Shown piece after piece: positions 1-9,692 of a DNA stretch of 37,916 bases. The notes under the pieces are model-generated. The model was not told the DNA's origin. It did not search any database and was given only the letters and a program-made list of their open reading frames with translations. The stretch is from Candidatus Peribacteraceae bacterium. GTDB lineage: Bacteria > Patescibacteriota > Gracilibacteria > Peribacterales > Peribacteraceae. A program made the translations under genes and the position numbers. The DNA lies in NCBI GenBank assembly GCA_028711445.1, contig JAQTSD010000012.1:1-37916 (forward strand). Reading direction: 5' to 3'. Positions within the stretch are counted from its first letter, which is position 1; each line of letters begins with the position of its first letter.

Positions 1-60
1 GATTGAACTGGCGACCCCGTGCTTATGAGTCCCGTGCTCGACCGACTGAGCTACCGTGGC
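1..60 (-). tRNA. Partial tRNA-Met-like (CAT anticodon), truncated by window start; anticodon stem imperfect
   Basis: Reverse complement GCCACGGTAGCTCAGTCGGTCGAGCACGGGACTCATAAGCACGGGGTCGCCAGTTCAATC: acceptor 5' strand, D arm, CTCATAA loop, start of T arm. Anticodon stem CGGGA/GCACG has two mismatches. Confidence 0.65.
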
Positions 61-113
61 ATAACCAGACAGAAGTGAAAAAGATCGAAACCAACCGAGA
101 ACTCTTTGATCAC

Positions 114-130
114 GCCCCGCTTCGCGGGGC
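114..130. terminator. GC-rich hairpin GCCCCGC-TTC-GCGGGGC
   Basis: Perfect inverted repeat between the tRNA and a duplicated tRNA 5' fragment. Confidence 0.4.
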
Positions 131-239
131 TTGGCAACTGAGCTACCGTGGCATTACATGAAAGAGCGACTGCGCAAGAGGGTAGCAAATTGCCACGGAC
201 CCGGACAGGGAAAAGAGTCCGAACTGTGACAAAGGCAAG

Positions 240-416
240 CTACGAAACCCGACGCAATCCATGCCTTCCCGCATATCCCCGCGCCGCTGCTCTGTCGGCG
301 CCGCCGGTATACGGCGGGAGCGTACGAATCTCCGCATGGACATCCACCCCGTCCTTCCCCTGCGTGATCCGTATGAGATTGCCTTTGCTGTCGCCATATT
401 CTTCGATCTTTTCCAT
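240..416 (-). CDS. Small hypothetical protein, 58 aa (MEKIEEYGDSKGNLIRITQGKDGVDVHAEIRTLPPYTGGADRAAARGYAGRHGLRRVS)
   Basis: Manual translation; just below the ORF-track length cutoff. TACACT hexamer (423-428, minus) lies 6 nt before the ATG, matching the arrangement at many other genes in the window. Confidence 0.5.
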   Translation of the reverse strand: MEKIEEYGDSKGNLIRITQGKDGVDVHAEIRTLPPYTGGADRAAARGYAGRHGLRRVS

Positions 417-463
417 GCCTCAAGTGTAGCACAGCCTCCCCCTCCATCCTCTATACTCTCCCC

Positions 464-1213
464 ATGACCAAGCCCGTTCTCCTGTGCCTGCATGGATGGG
501 GGGGATCGAAAGAATCCTTCACCGAACTGCGCACTGCATTGGCCGGTTCCGACGTCGAAATCCTCACGCCCGACCTTCCGGGATTCGGCGCGGAACCCGA
601 ACCGCCGAAGCCCTGGACGACAGATGATTATGCCGATTGGGTGACGCAGTGGCTGAAGAGAGAACTCCATTCAATACCCTCGTCTCTCCATCTTCTCGGT
701 CACTCGCACGGCGGTCGGATTGCGATCAAGCTCGCATCGAGACAACCAACTCTCGGTTCCTCCATTACCCACCTTTACCTCTGCGCCGCCGCCGGTGTGA
801 AGCATCGTAAAGGTGCGCGGGAAGTTCTCGGCCTCTGGGCGGCCAAAGCGGGCGGTGTCCTCCTTTCTCTTCCCGGCTTAAGGAGCCTCGCATCTCCGGC
901 TCGGAAAGTCCTCTACAAATTGCTCGGCTCACACGATTATGAGCGGGCATCACCCCTCATGCGTGAGACGCTCAAGCAAGTAACAGAGGAAGACGTGCGA
1001 CCGCTTCTGCACTTGATTACTACACCCACCGACATCTTCTGGGGAACCCTCGACCGCATGACACCCGTCAAGGATGCATACATCCTATGCAACGCCATTC
1101 GAGGGAGTCGCCTACACCTCTTCCCGGGCTCTCGTCACCGTATCCATAGAGATCATGCACGAGAGATTGCAACTGTGATCCGCAAACATCTCACTGTAAG
1201 TCCTATGTCCTAA
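464..1213 (+). CDS. Alpha/beta hydrolase fold protein
   Basis: LCLHGWGGSKESF near N-terminus, nucleophile elbow GHSHGG, C-terminal GSRHRIHRDHA; TATACT 6 nt upstream of ATG. Confidence 0.85.
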   Translation: MTKPVLLCLHGWGGSKESFTELRTALAGSDVEILTPDLPGFGAEPEPPKPWTTDDYADWVTQWLKRELHSIPSSLHLLGHSHGGRIAIKLASRQPTLGSSITHLYLCAAAGVKHRKGAREVLGLWAAKAGGVLLSLPGLRSLASPARKVLYKLLGSHDYERASPLMRETLKQVTEEDVRPLLHLITTPTDIFWGTLDRMTPVKDAYILCNAIRGSRLHLFPGSRHRIHRDHAREIATVIRKHLTVSPMS

Positions 1214-1218
1214 ACCCT

Positions 1219-2733
1219 ATGCTTTCTTCCCATCTTCTCTCCGGCCTCACTCTCCTCGCTGCCATCTCGCCGCTCCTTACTTTCGCTGCCCTCTGGCAAA
1301 TGAAGGAGTGGCGCATCGATCGCCTGCGCGAGCATCTCTGGTGCGAAGGATATGTCCGTCAGGCCATCGGAACGCTCCGACCGCTTCTCTTTATCCTTTT
1401 CGGCGCACTCTACACCACCGGAATCCTCCCGAAGGAATTCTGGCCAGCAAGTCCTCTCATTGCTTTCCTTGCCCTCAGCGCCGTACAAATTTCCACACGT
1501 CGACAACCCTCCCCTGTCTGGACACAGAAGGCCATCACTCTCTGTGTGACTGCATTCGTCATCATTCTTGCGGCAGCATTCTTTATGAATCCGGTCACCC
1601 TTCCGGTTCTGCCGCTCCTATCCTTCCTTGCCCTGATCGTCGCATGGATCCTGTGGTGGCCGATCGACCGTTTCCTCAAGCATCGCGTTTTCGCACGTGC
1701 GAGCATGATGCGCAATCGTTTCGCCGCTCTTACTGTCATCGGCATCACCGGAAGCGTGGGTAAAAGCACGACCAAGGAACTTCTCGCCCACATCCTCGCA
1801 GATCACCACCCTCTCACGACACCTACATATGTAAATACGGAGATGGGCGTCGCGCAGTGGATGACCCGGGAACTGCCTCGCCATCCGGATACCACGATTC
1901 TCATCGTGGAAATGGGAGCCTATCGGCGCGGGGAGATTCGTCTGCTCGCCTCCGTCATCCGACCGACTATCGGCATCATCACCTTCATCGGCTCTCAGCA
2001 CATCGGCCTTTTCGGTTCTCAAGAAGCGCTCTCCCAAGCCAAAGCCGAGCTTCTCGAAGCCCTTCCGGATAATGGGCATGCATTCCTCAATGCAGACTGT
2101 TCACTCTGCCTCAATCTGAAAGATCGCTGCAGTTGCCCGGTCACTGCCATCGGAACGGGCGGTCCGGCGGATGTCGAGGCATACGAGATCGAAGAGACAA
2201 CAGGGGGCATTCGTTTCCGTGTCGGACAAACCCTCTTCCAGTTACCGCTCCACGGCACGCATAACGTGACCAATGTCCTTCTCGCAATCGCCGTGGCGGA
2301 ATCCCTTGGTTTGCAGCGCAGGGCCATCGCGAAGAAACTGGAAACCTTCTCTCCTATGCACCACACATTCTCGGTGCGCGAAGATCACGGCATAACGATC
2401 CTCGACGATACGCACAATGCATCGCCGACGAGCGTCGAAGCCGCCATCACGTGGGCACGCGGTCAGCCGGCCGAGAGCAAAATCCTTCTCTTCAGCGGCT
2501 TAATCGAGCTCGGCGAGGAGCTGGATCGTACGCACGAGGAACTGGGTTCGCTTGCCGCTCCAACTTTCCAGCGAGTGATCTTCCTCAATCGCACAAGTGC
2601 CCGACCGTTCACGAAGGGTTTCGGCAGGAGTGTCGAAATTTTATCTAATTTAAGCCAAAAAGTTACACACGGATCGCTTCTCGTTTGTGTGGGGCGCATC
2701 CCGCAGGCAACCATTGCCCGCCTCCTTCCATGA
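1219..2733 (+). CDS. Mur ligase family protein (MurF-like) with N-terminal multi-TM region
   Basis: P-loop GITGSVGKSTTKE, VNTEMGVAQWM, DDTHNASPTSVEAA; first ~165 aa are hydrophobic segments. Confidence 0.85.
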   Translation: MLSSHLLSGLTLLAAISPLLTFAALWQMKEWRIDRLREHLWCEGYVRQAIGTLRPLLFILFGALYTTGILPKEFWPASPLIAFLALSAVQISTRRQPSPVWTQKAITLCVTAFVIILAAAFFMNPVTLPVLPLLSFLALIVAWILWWPIDRFLKHRVFARASMMRNRFAALTVIGITGSVGKSTTKELLAHILADHHPLTTPTYVNTEMGVAQWMTRELPRHPDTTILIVEMGAYRRGEIRLLASVIRPTIGIITFIGSQHIGLFGSQEALSQAKAELLEALPDNGHAFLNADCSLCLNLKDRCSCPVTAIGTGGPADVEAYEIEETTGGIRFRVGQTLFQLPLHGTHNVTNVLLAIAVAESLGLQRRAIAKKLETFSPMHHTFSVREDHGITILDDTHNASPTSVEAAITWARGQPAESKILLFSGLIELGEELDRTHEELGSLAAPTFQRVIFLNRTSARPFTKGFGRSVEILSNLSQKVTHGSLLVCVGRIPQATIARLLP

Positions 2734-3968
2734 TGTTGCACGCTCCCATCCACCATACGTTCGCGCCTCACGTTACCTTCCGTACCGTTCTGCGATCCTT
2801 AGCTCTCATTCTCACTCCGTTCCGATGGAAGCGCGGAGCTGCAGTGGAGAATCTGCGCCATGCGCTCGCCGATACATTCCATGCCGAGGCGTTTCTCTTC
2901 TCCTCCGGTCGTGAGACGCTGCTGGCGCTCCTGAAGGCCCTCGATCTGCGAGCCGGCGAGGAAGTCATCATCCAAGGCTACACGTGTGTCGTCCTCCCAA
3001 ACGCCATCCACGCCGCCGGCGCGGTGACTGTCTACGTCGACATCGACTACCATTCGCTGAATATGTCCGTGGATGCGGTCGAACATGCCTTCACTCCCCG
3101 CACGCGCGCAGTCATCTGCCAGCACACCTTCGGCATCCCGTCCGATGTCTCCGCGCTGCGCGAGCTCTGCGACCGGCATCATGCCATCCTCATTGAAGAT
3201 TGCGCGCATGTCATGCCCGATCCGTCTGGCCCGTCAGCCATCGGCTCGCACGGAGATTTCATTTTCTTCAGTTTCGGCAGGGACAAGGCCATCTCGGGTA
3301 TCACAGGCGGCGCCATCCTCTCGCGTAAATCGGATATATCGCAACGCCTGAAAGAGGAAGAACAACGAGCTACGGACCTTTCCATCCTCCACATCGGTCG
3401 TCTGCTTGCCTACCCTCTCACGTACTTCATCGCCCGATTGCTGTTTGCCATCGGCCTCGGCAGAATCTTCTTGAAATGCACGCAACTCCTGGGCCTGCTC
3501 GTACCGATCCTCAAACGCGAAGAGAAGAGAGGCTACATGTCCCCACTCCTCACTCGCCTACCCAATGCGTGCGCGACTCTCGCACTCGATGCTTTCCGCC
3601 ATCTCCGTTCGATCAACGACCACCGACGCTCGCTCACGCGCTTCTATCTCGCCGAAGGTCGTACGCGAGGTTGGTCGCTCCTCTCAAGCATTTCGAAGGA
3701 CCTCCCCCTCCAGAAGTTCCCCCTGTTCACGAAGAATGCCGACCGCATCCGCCGCTCACTCAAGCGCCAAAACATCCACTTGGACGACGGTTGGACCACC
3801 TGCGTGGTTTGCCCGCCCTCGGCGGACCCCCTGCTAGCTGCTTACGATCCGCAGAGCGATCCCGAAGCCGAGGCCGCTTGCGAGAAGATCCTGACCCTGC
3901 CCACTCATCCGACGATGACTCTCGCACAAGCGAAGCGTCTCACCGAAATCCTCGATCCGCTCCTGTGA
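2730..3968 (+). CDS. DegT/DnrJ/EryC1/StrS-family aminotransferase
   Basis: VIIQGYTCVVLPNAI, LIEDCAHVMP, FSFGRDKAISGITGGAI (PLP-lysine region); ATGA overlap with the upstream gene. Confidence 0.85.
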   Translation: MMLHAPIHHTFAPHVTFRTVLRSLALILTPFRWKRGAAVENLRHALADTFHAEAFLFSSGRETLLALLKALDLRAGEEVIIQGYTCVVLPNAIHAAGAVTVYVDIDYHSLNMSVDAVEHAFTPRTRAVICQHTFGIPSDVSALRELCDRHHAILIEDCAHVMPDPSGPSAIGSHGDFIFFSFGRDKAISGITGGAILSRKSDISQRLKEEEQRATDLSILHIGRLLAYPLTYFIARLLFAIGLGRIFLKCTQLLGLLVPILKREEKRGYMSPLLTRLPNACATLALDAFRHLRSINDHRRSLTRFYLAEGRTRGWSLLSSISKDLPLQKFPLFTKNADRIRRSLKRQNIHLDDGWTTCVVCPPSADPLLAAYDPQSDPEAEAACEKILTLPTHPTMTLAQAKRLTEILDPLL

Positions 3969-3987
3969 TACGGCTACGATAGAGAGG

Positions 3988-5058
3988 ATGACCGTCTCCG
4001 AAGCCAACGACGCACGTTCATGGGATGCCTTTCTCGGCACACAAACGTTCCATCCGTTCCTCCAAAGCTGGACGATGGGCGAAGTCTACCGTTCGATCGA
4101 CCAGGACCCCGTGCGTCTCGTCGTGCACGAAGGCGACGAGATCGCCGGTATCTGCCAAGCCATCGTTGTTCCGGCACGGCGTGGCAGGCATCTCGCTGTG
4201 CACTACGGCCCGATCATGAGCAGTAAGCTCGCAGAATCAAATCGTACATCCTGTCTCGATAGTCTCTTCAGAGAACTGAGAAGAATCGCAACTCTCGAAC
4301 GCTGCGCCTTCATACGTTTGAGTCCTTTCTGGCTCCGAGAACCGAATTCTGATATTCCGAATACTCTTCCCTCCCCCCTTCACCTGCTCGCAGAGCACGT
4401 GTGGTACTTACCCCTCCGTCACCCTGATCCTTGGTCTGTTCAACACGCGATCTTGGAATCCGCGACGGTACCCACAGAAGATGAGCTCCTCATGAACATG
4501 CGCAAAACCACTCGCAACCTGATTCGCAGAGCGGAACGCGACGGCGTTGAGATCGTGGCCTCTGCAGATCCAGAAAACGACGTCGAAACTTTTATCGCGC
4601 TTCACGAGGAGACACGCAAGCGCCATGGATTCACACCGTACTCCGATGCTTTCTTCCGTGCGCAGGTTCGACTCTTTGCCGCCCGCGGAGAGTGCACAGT
4701 CTACCTCGCACGCTTCGAGAAGGAAGTGATCGCCTCCTCCATTCACATACACACATTCGGTGAGACGAGCTACCACCACGGCGCCAGTTCCTTTAAGCAC
4801 GCAAAAATCCCCGCCAGCTACCTCCTGCAATGGCGAGCGATTACGGACGCCATCAGGCGCGGCGACCACATCTACAATTTCTGGGGGATCGCACCCGAAG
4901 GGGTGATCAGGCACCCCTTCCTTGGCGTCACTCTCTTCAAGACGGGCTTCGGAGGGACGAAGATCGACCTCGTACACTGTATAGATATCCCCTTGAATCC
5001 GCTCTACCGTCTCACGAGACTCATCGAACAGGTACGCAAGTGGCGGAGGGGATTCTAA
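3988..5058 (+). CDS. FemAB/GNAT-type peptidyltransferase-like protein
   Basis: Overall FemAB-like pattern, KTTRNLIRRAERDGVEI, HHGASSFKHAKIPASYLLQWRAI, YNFWGIAPEG; TACGAT 7 nt before ATG. Confidence 0.85.
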   Translation: MTVSEANDARSWDAFLGTQTFHPFLQSWTMGEVYRSIDQDPVRLVVHEGDEIAGICQAIVVPARRGRHLAVHYGPIMSSKLAESNRTSCLDSLFRELRRIATLERCAFIRLSPFWLREPNSDIPNTLPSPLHLLAEHVWYLPLRHPDPWSVQHAILESATVPTEDELLMNMRKTTRNLIRRAERDGVEIVASADPENDVETFIALHEETRKRHGFTPYSDAFFRAQVRLFAARGECTVYLARFEKEVIASSIHIHTFGETSYHHGASSFKHAKIPASYLLQWRAITDAIRRGDHIYNFWGIAPEGVIRHPFLGVTLFKTGFGGTKIDLVHCIDIPLNPLYRLTRLIEQVRKWRRGF

Positions 5059-5126
5059 TCCTACCTCCGCTTTTTGTGGGCTACGGCCCCCTTCCGACCA
5101 TCTACAAGACCAGCTATGCTCCTCCC

Positions 5127-5414
5127 ATGCTGAAACCCCCATCTCCATCGACCATCGAAGACAAATTGAATGAGATCCTCTTACATCTGCGCCACCTCGA
5201 TAGTCGCGACCGCCTCCGCACGATCGGAGGATTCTTCAGAGGACTTCTCGGTCTTATCCCGATCATCGTGCTGCTCGGAAGCATCTGGTACGTCTACAAG
5301 TACGGCGATCAGCTCTTGGAAAAGATCGCCGAACAGGCAGCCATTCAAGCCGAAGTGGTCACGAAGAAAGGTTCTGATTCCCTGCTCAACCAGTTCAAGG
5401 GGTTGATCAGGTAA
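5127..5414 (+). CDS. Small single-TM protein with coiled-coil-like ends
   Basis: MLKPPSPSTIEDKLNEILLHLRHLDSRDRLRTIGGFFRGLLGLIPIIVLLGSIWYVYKYG; TATGCT 6 nt before ATG. Confidence 0.6.
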   Translation: MLKPPSPSTIEDKLNEILLHLRHLDSRDRLRTIGGFFRGLLGLIPIIVLLGSIWYVYKYGDQLLEKIAEQAAIQAEVVTKKGSDSLLNQFKGLIR

Positions 5415-5436
5415 AGATCATTGCATCTTCGTTCCT

Positions 5437-6879
5437 CTACTGCCCCTTCACGAGACCCAAAACATCCTCTGTCGAAACCGATGCGCCGATTGCGAAGCTC
5501 GGAAGCTTGAGAAGATCCGCACGCTTGAAAGTACGCTGCTGTGCCGCCGAGACGCCGAGCAGATAACCAGCCGAGAGCGCCTGCGCTTCCACACGGCTAT
5601 TCACGCCTCCGAACGGGTAGGCGACTGCGAATACCGGCTCCTTGGTGTACTGCTCGATGAGTTGACGGCTCTGAGCGAATTCAAGTGCGAGTTGTGCATT
5701 GGTAAGCGAGCGCAAATCATCTCCACTGTGCGCAGCGGACTGAAGATCCTGGCCATTGGCAATCAATGTAAGGAGCGTCTTCTCCGTGATGCCCGTGATA
5801 CCGATCTGTTTCGTCTCGAAGAAAAGCGTCGCCCGAAGATTCAGCTGTGTGAGCGTATCGGAAAGGCCCTTCACATTGAGTGGCGTGATGCCGGAAAACG
5901 CGATCGCCACGGTCTTGGGCTCAAGACGCACATCGCGCTTCTCTTGTTCAAGAAGAAGAGTGCGGAAATCCCGCAGTGTGATGAGCTTTATGCCATCATT
6001 CCGCAGTGCCGCGACATGCTTCGTAAGCGCATCGAGTATCCCTTCCTGCGACACGTTGTAATGCAGAATCGGTAACGTGAAGTCCTCCTGCCGCACGAGG
6101 AAATTCGGCAGAAAGGGCTTGAGGTACTGCACTGCCGCGTAGCCCTCCTTTCCTTGAAACGGGATGCGTGCCCACACATCATCTTTATTGAGCACACGTA
6201 CAATTGCCTGCCCCGGAAGTTCGCCCAATTTCTCTGCCCCGGAATCCGGAGCCTTGCGCACGTTGAGGAAGCCAAAATCAACGAAATACTGATCCTTGTA
6301 CTTCGCCTTTTCTTCCGCAAGCTTGGCCTCTGATGTCAGCTTGGCGATGTATCGCTGCGCTACGAATCCTTCGCGACCACCGGAGAGCTTCACGTGCGCC
6401 CATGCCGCATCCACGAAATCGAGGACGGTGCAAACATCTCCCCGTACAAGGCGTCCGGTGGTCCCCGCAGTGATACGTGCGGAGTCGCGAACATTGACAA
6501 ACTCATTTGTGACACGATAGAGATCCTCTCCCATGGCCGCCGGTCCTGAGCGGATGGCCTGGTACTCCTGCGCCGTCATGAGATCGAGAACAGTCTGAGA
6601 AGACGAGGACCCCTGCTCGACACCTACGAGACGCAGAAGTGTCTGTCCACTCAAGGTCGCACCCGAACCGTCTATACCGCCTTCGGCCTGCCTCGCCAAT
6701 TCCTTATAGCGCGCCACATCATCCGCCGTAAATGTAAAATCGTCCTGCTGTACTTCCTCCACGGTGCGTTTCGGTCCGCACCCTGCAAAGAGGATGCCGA
6801 ATGAGGCAATGATAAGAAAGAAAACGAGCGGACGGACAGAAGTGATGCCGGAGCGCCGGCGGACACGGTAGCGAGCCAT
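5437..6879 (-). CDS. Lipoprotein with SH3b-like domains and polysaccharide deacetylase-like C-terminus
   Basis: Lipobox LFAGC; two SH3b-like stretches (FVNVRDSARITAGTTGRLVRGD; FLNVRKAPDSGAEKLGEL); NodB-like end (VAIAFSGITPLN, HSGDDLRSLTNAQL, VFAVAYPFGGVN). Confidence 0.75.
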   Translation of the reverse strand: MARYRVRRRSGITSVRPLVFFLIIASFGILFAGCGPKRTVEEVQQDDFTFTADDVARYKELARQAEGGIDGSGATLSGQTLLRLVGVEQGSSSSQTVLDLMTAQEYQAIRSGPAAMGEDLYRVTNEFVNVRDSARITAGTTGRLVRGDVCTVLDFVDAAWAHVKLSGGREGFVAQRYIAKLTSEAKLAEEKAKYKDQYFVDFGFLNVRKAPDSGAEKLGELPGQAIVRVLNKDDVWARIPFQGKEGYAAVQYLKPFLPNFLVRQEDFTLPILHYNVSQEGILDALTKHVAALRNDGIKLITLRDFRTLLLEQEKRDVRLEPKTVAIAFSGITPLNVKGLSDTLTQLNLRATLFFETKQIGITGITEKTLLTLIANGQDLQSAAHSGDDLRSLTNAQLALEFAQSRQLIEQYTKEPVFAVAYPFGGVNSRVEAQALSAGYLLGVSAAQQRTFKRADLLKLPSFAIGASVSTEDVLGLVKGQ

Positions 6880-6901
6880 GATGACGGAAAAGGAAAAAGA
6901 A

Positions 6902-8602
6902 TTACATGCGTTCGGGAACGCGAAGAGTGAGGAGTTCAGCACCCGTCTTGAGAACGGTTGCAACGAGGGATGTGAGGGAAAGGCGCAAGCTGCGCAGCGG
7001 CTCTGAGGCTTTCAAAATCGGCTCGACGTTGTAGAACGCATTGAATGCCTGACACAGGCGATACAAATAATTCGCAAGTATATGAGGCATCCGGTGTGCA
7101 CAAGCCTCCTGCAAAACTTCCGGGAACCCGAGGAGCACACCAACAAGGACACGCTCGGATGCGGTGAACGCTTTTGCATCCTTCGGGAGTGCATCAACCT
7201 TCGTATTCGCTTTCCGCAACACAGATCGTGCTCGCGCATGTGTGTACTGCAGGTACGGTGCACTGTTCCCCTCGAGGGCAAGTACCTTCCTCCAATCGAA
7301 GATCAAATCCATCCTGCGGTTCTGGCTTAAGATGCCGTAGACAAGTGCACCTGTTCCCATCATTTCCTCAAGCGCCCCCTCGTCGTCGGTTTGGATCGAA
7401 TCCCGATGCTCCGCGATCACCTCTTTCGCACGCTCGACAGCCTCGTCGAGCACATGCTCCAGCTTGAGGACGGTCCCCTTGCGAGTGCTCATGGACTTCT
7501 CGGCGAACCGCATGCGACCGAACACCACATGTTCCAGCTGCGGGAGCTTCCAATCGAGACGCTTGACTGCGGCGAAGAGCTGCTGGAAATAGAGTTGCTG
7601 CGCCACATCGACTACGTACAGAATCGCCTGGGGATGAAATGTGTCGACGCGATAGCGAATCTGCGCCAAATCGCGGGTGGCGTAGAGGGTGGCACCATCT
7701 GCCTTCTGCACGAGGAAGGGGGGCAGTTTTTCTTCTTCTTCGAACAGCACGACGAGTGCTCCTCCCTCTCCTTTCACGAAGACGTGCTTCTTCTTCCCCT
7801 CCTCAAGAATGGGCTGCATTTTGTCTTCGTAGAAGCTCTCTCCGATATCGGTATCAAAATGCACGTGGAGTCGCTCATAGATCGTTGCAAGCGAGGTCTT
7901 CGTTACACTGCGAACCCCTTCCCAAAATAAGCGTAAATGACGATCGCCCTGTTCCAATTTCAAGAATGCCGCACGAGCTTCATCCTCCAGCGCAGGATTC
8001 TTCTCCACCTCCGCATGGAATCGCACGTAGAGTTCCAGAAGCTCATCCAACGTGTACCTTTCAACCGGCTTGCTCTTGCCCCACTTCTCCCATGCCATGG
8101 CCAGCTTTCCGAATTGCGTCCCCCAATCTCCGATATAATTCCATCCCACAACCGTGTAGCCGAGATGCCGGTGAAGATTACAGAGACACTGGCCAATGAC
8201 CGTGGAGAGAATGTGATGCACCCCCAACGGTTTGGCGATATTCGGTTGGGAGTAATCGATGATCACAGGACCCTCCTTCTTCCGGACCGGCTCCGGCACA
8301 CACGCCTTCTCGGTGATGCGCAATTCCGTAAGGAGTGCCTCCGGCGTGAGCCAGATATTCACATATCCAACCCCTGCCACTTCGATCCGTTCCACCCCCG
8401 GTAACCCCCGCAATTGCTCCGCAAGTTTCTTCGCAATTTCCGTTGGTTTGAGATTGAGTTTTTTGGCTATCTGTAGAGCAATAGATGTCGAACAATCTCC
8501 GAATCCTTCTCGGTCTGCATACACCCATTCCACAGATGAAACAGAGACTCCAAAAGTGCATTGAAGAATATCCCGTGCCCGCTCTGACAAAAATTCAAAC
8601 AT
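6902..8602 (-). CDS. argS: Arginyl-tRNA synthetase
   Basis: SQPNIAKPLGVHHILSTVIGQ, WNYIGDWGTQFGKL, STRKGTVLKLEHVLDEA, DALBR-like C-terminal domain. Confidence 0.95.
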   Translation of the reverse strand: MFEFLSERARDILQCTFGVSVSSVEWVYADREGFGDCSTSIALQIAKKLNLKPTEIAKKLAEQLRGLPGVERIEVAGVGYVNIWLTPEALLTELRITEKACVPEPVRKKEGPVIIDYSQPNIAKPLGVHHILSTVIGQCLCNLHRHLGYTVVGWNYIGDWGTQFGKLAMAWEKWGKSKPVERYTLDELLELYVRFHAEVEKNPALEDEARAAFLKLEQGDRHLRLFWEGVRSVTKTSLATIYERLHVHFDTDIGESFYEDKMQPILEEGKKKHVFVKGEGGALVVLFEEEEKLPPFLVQKADGATLYATRDLAQIRYRVDTFHPQAILYVVDVAQQLYFQQLFAAVKRLDWKLPQLEHVVFGRMRFAEKSMSTRKGTVLKLEHVLDEAVERAKEVIAEHRDSIQTDDEGALEEMMGTGALVYGILSQNRRMDLIFDWRKVLALEGNSAPYLQYTHARARSVLRKANTKVDALPKDAKAFTASERVLVGVLLGFPEVLQEACAHRMPHILANYLYRLCQAFNAFYNVEPILKASEPLRSLRLSLTSLVATVLKTGAELLTLRVPERM

Positions 8603-8824
8603 TGAACAAATCTGATACTCAGAAAACGACGCAACTGTACCAAAAGAAAGTGGCTATTCCACCTGAATACAAAATTTTATCTTGCTCACAGAAACTACTC
8701 ATGTTTTGAACACAAAATGTATGCACTTTTGCCCTTATTGACCCCCTAACAACTTTTGTGATCGCTCAAGGGTCCGTATTTGACGTATCTTGCTTCCAGC
8801 AGCGAAAAACTGTACAATGGAGAG

Positions 8825-9616
8825 ATGAAAAATCGAGGGATTTTCCTCGTTTCGGCTCTCTCCATCCTCACCATTCTCGGCGGATGTGCGCGAGGTGGGT
8901 CCTCAGAAACCGCTCTCCTCGTCTCCGGAGCCAAGAGTGGAGCCTATACTGCCATATTGGCCGCCACCACCACCTTGGGAACCATCAGTCGACCGGGAGC
9001 GACGCTTGGCACATTCATTTCGCTCTACCTCTCCCAAGGAAAACTTCTCAAGGTGCAAGCGGCTCTCCGCTCCATTGACATTCAAATGTCGATCTTCCGT
9101 GCAGATACTAGCATCGATTCCAACGAAACATTTGCCCTTTTGCAGGAGTACGGCTCCATCCTTCAGGTGAATATTATCGATACACTCAATCGTTCGCTTG
9201 ACCGAAGGGAATTCCTCGATACCTATCTTCAGTCACTCGGAGCACTCAATATTCGCATTATTGCCAAGGTAAATGAATTCAAGATTAAGCTCGATGACTT
9301 GGGAAAACTACGCAAAGACCAACGTAATGTGGCCTATGAAATAGAACGTACCCTCAACAAAGCAATGAAAGCGGGGGACTACTCTGCCGTCGGCGAGAAG
9401 CAACAGGAACTTGTGAAGGCACAAAAGACCGTCGCAGAAACCGAGAGCTTGGAGAAAGAAGCTCGCCGCATCCGCGACCTTCATACGAAACTCCTCAAGG
9501 TGGGCGAGGAACGTTGGAAAGCCATCTCGGCAAACCGGGAAATCCTCATTGCCGGCCTCAAAGTGGTGGAGGTCCCCGGAATCGAGAATCTTGGCATCTT
9601 GCAGCAGGGAAAGTAA
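8825..9616 (+). CDS. Predicted lipoprotein, alpha-helical/coiled-coil
   Basis: Signal plus lipobox (ILTILGGC), long charged helical region; TACAAT 6 nt before ATG; immediately upstream of the virB4-like gene. Confidence 0.7.
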   Translation: MKNRGIFLVSALSILTILGGCARGGSSETALLVSGAKSGAYTAILAATTTLGTISRPGATLGTFISLYLSQGKLLKVQAALRSIDIQMSIFRADTSIDSNETFALLQEYGSILQVNIIDTLNRSLDRREFLDTYLQSLGALNIRIIAKVNEFKIKLDDLGKLRKDQRNVAYEIERTLNKAMKAGDYSAVGEKQQELVKAQKTVAETESLEKEARRIRDLHTKLLKVGEERWKAISANREILIAGLKVVEVPGIENLGILQQGK

Positions 9617-9651
9617 AGATTGACCGCAGAACAAGGCACTGTTCGGCTGTA

Positions 9652-9680
9652 TTGATCGAATCGTTGTTTTCTGCTAGAAT
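9652..9680 (+). promoter_or_regulatory. Promoter for virB4-like gene: TTGATC-N17-TAGAAT
   Basis: Near-consensus -35/-10 spacing; -10 context GTTTTCTGCTAGAATTAAA nearly identical to that upstream of prgI. Confidence 0.6.
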
Positions 9681-9692
9681 TAAAGGATTTCT

